NCBI GenBank assembly: GCA_963971305.1
Contig: OZ020307.1
Span: 57,347,702-57,411,701 of the forward strand
From: Arcuatula senhousia
Taxonomy: Eukaryota > Mollusca > Bivalvia > Mytilida > Mytilidae
Direction of reading: 5' to 3'
DNA length: 64,000 nucleotides
How positions within the stretch are numbered: position 1 is the stretch's first letter; each line of letters begins with the position of its first letter. Below, in pieces: positions 57,951 through 64,000 of the stretch. Position numbers and translations under genes: made by a program. The notes under the pieces were generated by a model. It was not told the DNA's origin and made no database searches. It saw only the letters and a list, made by a program, of their open reading frames with translations.

Positions 57951-59445
57951 GGCGGATCTAGGACCGGTGTTACATACTAGAATTTCCCCCCGGAAAAATG
58001 AGTATATACTCAGCTTCCCCCCGGAAGATCTAGTAATTATTATACTAGATTTTCCCCCGGGGAAAAATGAGTATATACTCATTTTCCCCAGGGGAAAATC
58101 TGGTATGTGTAAACACATACTCATTTTTCCGCTATACTGGTCTTTCCCCTAGTATTCAAAACCGTTGCACTTTTAAATAGCTGTGAAAAAGGCGAGGCTT
58201 TGATATCTTTAAGATAATTACTAATAATTAATTTAAGTTTAAGAGTATTCTTTTATTATTATTATATATAGTGCGGAAGGGATATCATAGATGTTTGTAA
58301 AAATTTGAGAAGGGAAATCTTTAGTGTTTGTGTGCACGTTCAGTGCAGATCAAATATTCTATCTGCTTAGATTTAAGAATGAAAAGGCCATGCGAAACAA
58401 AAATTTCAGACTATCATGCACATCCTTTACGCACCTTTCCTTACAGATGTCCATGGTTAATACCGTACTCAACGTGACACAGAGAAATAACTATCTGTCA
58501 ACCTATTCATTATCATCTCAAAAAAAGAGCCTTAAATGCTATATCATTACTGTTGAACCACTTGCTTCGAGTATCCAAATAACGTGGACCGGGATCATAG
58601 AAATGAACCGGTGTCCGTCCGTTTGTGCGTCCGTCACAGTTTATGTATTCAGCAACTGTTATTTACAGGCTTTCGATATTTGGTATTCAGTTTTAGGTAG
58701 GATCGCGTCTCAAATGGTGGAATGCGTTCTCAGGACTGTCGCGTATCTGTTTTCTGTTAAACAAACCGACGTAAAATGTTAAGCTCTTGGGGGAGACAAA
58801 AAATATGTTTGTATTTTATTTATTCCTGAAAGTTTCCTTTACAGTGCCTGTTTCTATTTATTTTTTTTTATTTTAACTCAAATTGATGTTTATGCTTTTT
58901 CTAATATATGAAACAAAAAGCCAAATAAGACTAGCATGATAATAAAACAGAATCAAGACAATTTAAAGCTTTAACCAAAAGTAAATTGAATTTGATAACA
59001 ATTCTTGCAAATAGATCATGCTTTTTCTCAAAGTGCATTATTAGAAGTGTTACATTGACATAGTGATAAAAATTATAACTTTAAATCAATCAAGACTAAA
59101 CGGAGCCTTAATAAGAAGGGAGAAAGATCAGTGTGGGTTTGCGAAAAGGGGACAATCTAGTATATACTCATTTTTCCTACTCAAATTTTAGGGGGGAAGA
59201 TTCAGTATATACTGATATTTCCGGGGGAAAAATCTCAGTATATACTGATTTTCCGCGGGGAAAGATGAGTAGGGGAAAAACTAGTATGTAACACCGGCGT
59301 ACCGGGTGCCCCCCCCCCCCCCCCGTTTGACAGAAAAAAAATGATTAGGAACTGTATTAAACAATAAACAAGAGGACCCAGAAGGTTTTTTTTTATAATT
59401 GCGCCCCCCCCCCCCCCGTTTGAAAAGTTCTGGATCCGCCACAGC
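57951..59445. mobile_element. Inverted-end composite with AGTATATACT palindromes and C-runs
   Basis: Outer inverted words GGCGGATCTAGGAC (57951) and TTCTGGATCCGCCA (to 59442). Inner inverted ends CCGGTGTTACATACTAG (57964) and CTAGTATGTAACACCGG (59281-59297). Next to each inner end are repeated palindromes agtatatact and ttcccc/ggggaaaa (57981-58150 and 59155-59280). The right side has two long C-runs at 59309-59324 and 59403-59417. No target duplication resolved. Confidence 0.7.
58324..58782 (+). CDS. 152-codon stop-bounded frame, hypothetical
   Basis: The longest non-RT frame in the window, lying between the AGTATATACT blocks. It has no ATG at its start (the first codon is gtg); the first internal Met is near residue 22. 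The product is cysteine- and serine-rich with a hydrophobic C-terminal third (ASVTVYVFSNCYLQAFDIWY) but no recognisable domain. No promoter or splice evidence. A chance frame in an element interior is equally likely. Confidence 0.2.
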   Translation: MFVCTFSADQIFYLLRFKNEKAMRNKNFRLSCTSFTHLSLQMSMVNTVLNVTQRNNYLSTYSLSSQKKSLKCYIITVEPLASSIQITWTGIIEMNRCPSVCASVTVYVFSNCYLQAFDIWYSVLGRIASQMVECVLRTVAYLFSVKQTDVKC

Positions 59446-60225
59446 ATGTCGTAAGAGTAGACTTAGGGATCAGTGATTGTGACGTTGGGTTAGTGCTTCG
59501 CAGCAATGTTTATGACGTTCGTCCCGCCAAAAGTTAAAAAAAGTATCCAAGAGTTGTCTACCTTATTGCGACGAATACTCGGAAAAATAAAATGCCTGTA
59601 CCATATATATTCGATAAAATATTTGTAATTTTAATATCTTATGTAGTCTGACATAATTATTTACAATTATCCAAACCATTATATTTCATAAATATTACTC
59701 CATAGTTATAAAAACCCGAATAAAAGAATTTTCTATTGAAAATTAACTTAAAGTCCCGCCCCTTTTACCTTATTTAGCAAATCAGGCAAAATTTGATACC
59801 CCATTTCGTAAATAGATTTTAGCACCCCGAAGATCGACATCGATTGTTTTAGAATTTCACCACACAATAGATCATAACATATGGAATTTGAGAATTGCTG
59901 CTCATTTTTTGTATTTTTGAAAATTATAACCAAAAAATTGATATCAAGATGAAAAACGCAGGTTTTTCTCATTCTGATTTACCCTTTTTGTCCAAAAATT
60001 AAAATAATTTCTCATATTATCAACAATGAGCATCTAAATCCAAATAAATCGATAAAAACGAACCCAAATAAATGATTTTTATTCAATTCGATGGTGCTTA
60101 TCGGGGTGCTAAACTTCAATTTCCAAATCCGAGAAAAGCCATGTTGAAGACTAAACGGTTGCCATGGATACTTATTTATGGTACTATGTCAGCAGTTATT
60201 TGACGCATTTACGTATTTTCTAAAT
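59446..60225. other. Noncoding AT-rich sequence
   Basis: No gene recognised; frame 59748-59972 (minus) lacks motifs. Confidence 0.5.
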
Positions 60226-60500
60226 CACGGTAGGTCCCGTGTCCGGCGACAGGATTGTTTTTTCGAGAGGGATTTACAATTGTCCTGGTTTTTTCAAGAG
60301 AATAATCAATAAAAATGCAAACTCTGGTGATATTTAGTGATTTTTAGCTGAAAGCGAAGAAAAAATGCTACCAACGGGTAGGCATATTTTAGTATTATCA
60401 TATTGTATAACAACACCAATTCCTATAAAAAATGTGATTCCTAAATAAAATTGTGGGCTGTTTTTTGAATTTTTACCTTTTTGCATTTTTCGCCCCTTAA
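60226..60500. mobile_element. Second terminus of the CACGGTAGG transposon (truncated copy)
   Basis: Starts CACGGTAGGTCCCGTGTCCG and matches the reverse complement of 11710-11985 for about 275 bp (including ccaacgggtaggcatatttt and gtgattcctaaataaaattg). Homology stops at about 60500, where another repeat begins. Preceded by taaat; the other end is missing. Confidence 0.85.
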
Positions 60501-61031
60501 AGGGAAAATTCACGAATTTTGACTTATGGTCTTAAATGATAGAATATGTCATCAAAAATATATATCCAAATTTTTTTCAAAAAATTCTTATTTATAACAG
60601 AGATATTTGGCATTTTCTGATTTCAAAAGCAACTCAGTGACGTCAGTGAGATAGTCTTGGGTGCATTGTGGGATATGACCGGATATCTGTGTATTACATC
60701 TTTATCCGATTAACGCTATATAATCGATATCGATATTATATTTAATAAAACACAGTGGTGACGCGTGGTCTAATTGGTAAACAAAATAAAATATTTAATA
60801 ACGATAAACCGATACGCAATAACATAATTATTATGAAGATTTCTTTCAAATATAAAGTATTTTTATCATTATTTGCGAACAAAATTTTTAATTAATGATT
60901 TTTTTAAACATCAATATTAAATAATTAAATCATGATAATAATTAGAATTCTGCTACATGATTCTAATGTTTTCCATAAATTACTCTATTTTAATTTACAT
61001 CGTTAAAATGATTTGAAAATTTTCCCTTTCA
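60499..61031. repeat. Repeat with short inverted ends AAAGGGAAAATT
   Basis: aaagggaaaattcacgaatt at 60499 and the complement aaaattttccctttcat near 61015-61031. The interior has gtgacgtcagtgaga and ggtgacgcgtggtctaattg (the latter vaguely like a pol III A-box, not supported by a B-box). No protein. Confidence 0.5.
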
Positions 61032-64000
61032 TATGATAATCACGCTTTCTAAAACAACAAGGTGTCACCTGGCCAGACATCCCAGGTGTTAATTGCAAAT
61101 TGGTGATTACGTAATTTGCCCAAGGTAAGAATTTTGTATATTCGACGTGAACCTTTTCCCCGGCCTTTTAATCTCATTAGACAGCTATCGATCTGATTAA
61201 CTGATCCTTGAAAGGCTATCAGTTCAACGGATTAATTCAAATCAATTAAGCATGTCTAATAGTCACCTCATAAAGATCAAAGAAGAGACGGTGATCTTCA
61301 GCTGGGTATTACCTTTTCTTAGACTCTTTCGTCTCCTGATTGTTAAACGGGGTTTAATAAGGATTTTGGTTTTGTAAAAGATTAATGGTAATTTCGAGAG
61401 AAAAATGAGAAAAATAATTGCTATTTAATATACCTTGCACCAATGTCCCTTCTAAATATTTGTAATGTCTGATTACGTGAGAGACGTGTCTGCTAGCAGC
61501 TTTAGTTCTGCAAATTTGGTCGAATTGGGTCAGGAGGGGCATCAACTTGAACCAGAATATACGGAGGAAGAAATCCGGTAGATAGAAGAGTTGGAGATAA
61601 ATCGCTAGACTGAATTTCAAAGCAACCCAATTTTACACTCAATGGTGCAAATGTTCCGATCGCTATGCTCGCAGAATGCCTATGCTGCCACGAGTTAACA
61701 TTATTCACCGATATCTTCGACCCTGGTGCAAGCACGACTTCAAGATAGTTTGTTTAAACCCGCGGTTGTGCTGAAAACTAGTTAATATGTTAGTTACGCC
61801 ACCGGGGGAGAGCACCAGACGTCCTATTAAATAGGTATATGAATAGACGTTACTACAACTTACTTTTTTTTCAGAGTGATAAGGTATTGCCGAAGATTTC
61901 ACTGATTGAAAACATTGAGTTTTTCTTGACCCATCAAACAAAATATATATTCTTAGCCAACAAAAAGTTAACAGTACAAAACAAGGAAGTAATAATGTAA
62001 AGGCAAGGTAACTTTAGATACCACTTTCATTCACATCTTAATTGCAGCCAGAGCAGACTTATGGCATACAGACAGTTTGTATGTTGGGTCAGAATATGTC
62101 TACCTTTAGGAAGAAAACATCGTGTTTTGCTGCCAGCTTGTGCTGTGTCTGTCATCAGAAAAGAATGTCCTTCTGCAGATGGACAATACGTACGAAGGAT
62201 TTAGAGAGTGTATTAGTGACACAGACTCTGAATAGATTTTCCTTCAATGGCTTATACTTTTTTTATAGAGTTGACAATAAGCTTAGTTAAAATTTGTTTT
62301 CCATTCATAACTTATAAAATGTATAAGCATAACCTCATATAAACTCATTTCATCTTTTATTTGTGTGGTTTTTGTTGTTGTTGCTGCTGATTATAAGGGG
62401 GCGACCATTGGATTTTCATGGGAGGGCTATTGTGAAATAGAAAATAAAAAGGCAGGATGTCAAAATTAAATAAAAAGGCATGGTAGGATGTTGTTTTTGG
62501 CTGAAAATTTTATAGTTAGAAAAATATCCAGGCTCCAGTGTTCTCGAAAATAAAAAGGCAGGACGAAGTGAAATACAATATATATATATCTAAACCCCCC
62601 GTCCCAAAAAGAATTCAAATATTCTAACTTTCATACGAAACGCAAGATCTAAATTATTAATTTTGTATTGGCACTTTTATTTTTACTGTACACTTTGCAT
62701 TCTCAGTTTACTTTGGAACCGATCTGACATTTTAAATATTAGAAACGGGTGTCAGACAAAGTTTAGAGTTTGACAATGTAGAATTTTGTTACATTGATTT
62801 CATTCTAAAGTTGTTGGTGTGGTTGTCTATCTTATGCCCAATCTACGAAAGAAGGAGTAGGAGGACATCTAGTGTCTGGTTCTGTACGTCCGTCCGTGTA
62901 CGTCCTAATGTTTGAAGATCGGGCATAATGTCTTTTGGATATATTATTGTTTGGGCTTCTTATGCAGAGAAATACAAGTGATAAAATATTTATACGTTTT
63001 ATAATCTTACGAACACAAGATTGTGGTATATACTCATACGGCTGTCTACATGAAGGTAACACGAAGCGTTTTCTGTATAGTGTGCTTTTTTGTTTTACTT
63101 TTTAAAATAGAAATGTAAAAAAAAAACTTAAAAAATCACCTGAAGAAGAACAATTTTACTATTTTACACAGATAAAGATGTCGAAAAATCAAAGACACGA
63201 GTGACAAATTGTAGGTCTTCCGTTGTACTTTGTAATAAATAATTAACAGAAACAAATGATCTCTTTTTCTGTCATAAACCATTACACAACCACCTGTTAA
63301 TTACCATCCCCGTGAAGTAAGTAATACCTGGGAGTGTCACAAGTTTAAATACGTTGCCCCCGACTATGAATTACTATCTTCGTATAGGTAAAAATAATAA
63401 TATCTTCTATATAATGAACGCTTAAGAAATCCTTTAAAGATAATAGAAAAATCATTTGCGCATTTTTAAGGAATGCATAGGAATTGGATAAAAAAATGAA
63501 CAAAAATTGTCTGTTTAAAATGTATATTTACTAGTTGTTAAACAAATATTCTGAATAAATGCACAGTTATAACTGAAGTGTTAAAACGCTCATACAAAAC
63601 AAAAAGATAAGTTTTATTCCGCTTTCGGTTATATTCTTAATTTTACGCACACCCGTTATAATTCTTTTTTTTTAAACGAAACTGATATTTTTGTCTTGTG
63701 GATTTGTGGATTTTTATAGCAAAGATTCCGACCGTTACATACTAGCCCGGGCATTCTAGGTAATAATGTAACATGTAAGAGACGTTTGACTATAAAAAAT
63801 AATGAAATTATTATTGACAAATACAGATAGATATAAACATTTTTCATGGACAAAAGAACACTGCTTACTATTAAGTCACCCTCTAAAGATGTTGCTTCAA
63901 AATGGTCTTCACACACAAACTTGTATACTTGACATTGCTGATAGTGGATGGCAAATCTAAAGACTGGACCCATTTAAGATGCAGGTCAGGAAACGGAATA
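61032..64000. other. Noncoding sequence; one exon-like minus-strand patch
   Basis: No supported gene. 61502-61735 on the minus strand is open for 77 codons, less AT-rich than the surroundings and moderately protein-like (SASIAIGTFAPLSVKLGCFE), but without family resemblance or clear splice sites. 62390-62580 has repeated aaaataaaaaggcagga words. The end of the window (63656-63973 minus, 105 codons) is low complexity. Confidence 0.4.

Noticed and set aside
60750..60790. ggtgacgcgtggtctaattg, A-box-like
   Set aside because: No B-box at the expected distance; treated as part of the 60499-61031 repeat.
61502..61735. Possible minus-strand exon
   Set aside because: Slightly higher GC and open, but no recognisable domain, no second exon and no splice pattern I could defend.

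Overview
This is AT-rich (roughly one third GC by eye), intron-less-looking and essentially gene-poor eukaryotic DNA. It has no operons, no bacterial-type genes and almost no ORF above 110 codons. The repeat families (foldback units beginning with an 'acaagaggc...tgaatcgctcacctgg' end, Penelope-like reverse transcriptases, short retroposons with tetranucleotide tails, hairpin MITEs) are the kind I associate with marine bivalves. A mussel-like mollusc is my best guess, but it is an inference from pattern memory and not from a search.

I see no intact host gene. What can be read is a deep, nested pile of transposable elements, most of them dead. 0-1.1 kb: 3' end of a Penelope-like element (PLE family B) inside a 24-bp minisatellite. 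2.0-2.7 kb: TTCATGAA-rich low complexity. 4.0-4.4 kb: two hairpins. 5.5-5.8 kb: PLE family A tail. 6.47-7.02 kb: short retroposon with 12-bp target duplication. 8.5-13.2 kb: a minus-strand PLE (family A) cut exactly in its catalytic Y-I-D-D codons by a 2,775-bp element with perfect ~45-bp inverted ends and a 5-bp duplication (Transib/RAG-like architecture). 13.2-20.7 kb: a 2.6-kb palindrome plus two opposing ~155-bp tandem arrays, with a PLE family B copy inserted. 20.9-26.9 kb: tandem duplicated dispersed repeat, retroposon, TTAA-flanked MITE, minus-strand LINE reverse transcriptase relic, PLE tail. 28.5-30.7 kb: two MITEs and another tandem duplicated repeat.

32.98-34.0 kb: repeats related to 25.87-26.4 kb that carry a conserved TATA-like box. 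34.27-42.06 kb: a TA-flanked inverted-end structure with CACGATGAGCG arrays near both ends and an inner inverted-end element full of 180-182-bp tandem units. 42.5-44.1 kb: truncated retroposons. 45.3-49.6 kb: a minus-strand LINE ORF1 relic split by a 2,853-bp inverted-end element (2-bp AT duplication) and by a retroposon. 49.95-50.8 kb: PLE family A. 52.6-53.9 kb: palindromic MITE and minisatellite. 55.05-56.98 kb: an element with hexamer-array inverted ends and a 9-bp target duplication (Mutator-like architecture). 57.7-59.5 kb: hairpin MITE with 7-bp duplication, then an AGTATATACT/poly-C inverted-end composite. 60.2-61.0 kb: a second end of the CACGGTAGG element and another repeat. The rest is unique-looking AT-rich noncoding DNA.

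The strongest observations are the insertions whose empty sites can be read directly from the flanks. They give element boundaries and target-duplication lengths (5, 2, 9, 7, 12 bp, TTAA and TA), and in two cases the host element's reading frame closes when the insert is removed. None of the inverted-end elements shows a recognisable transposase, so all look non-autonomous.
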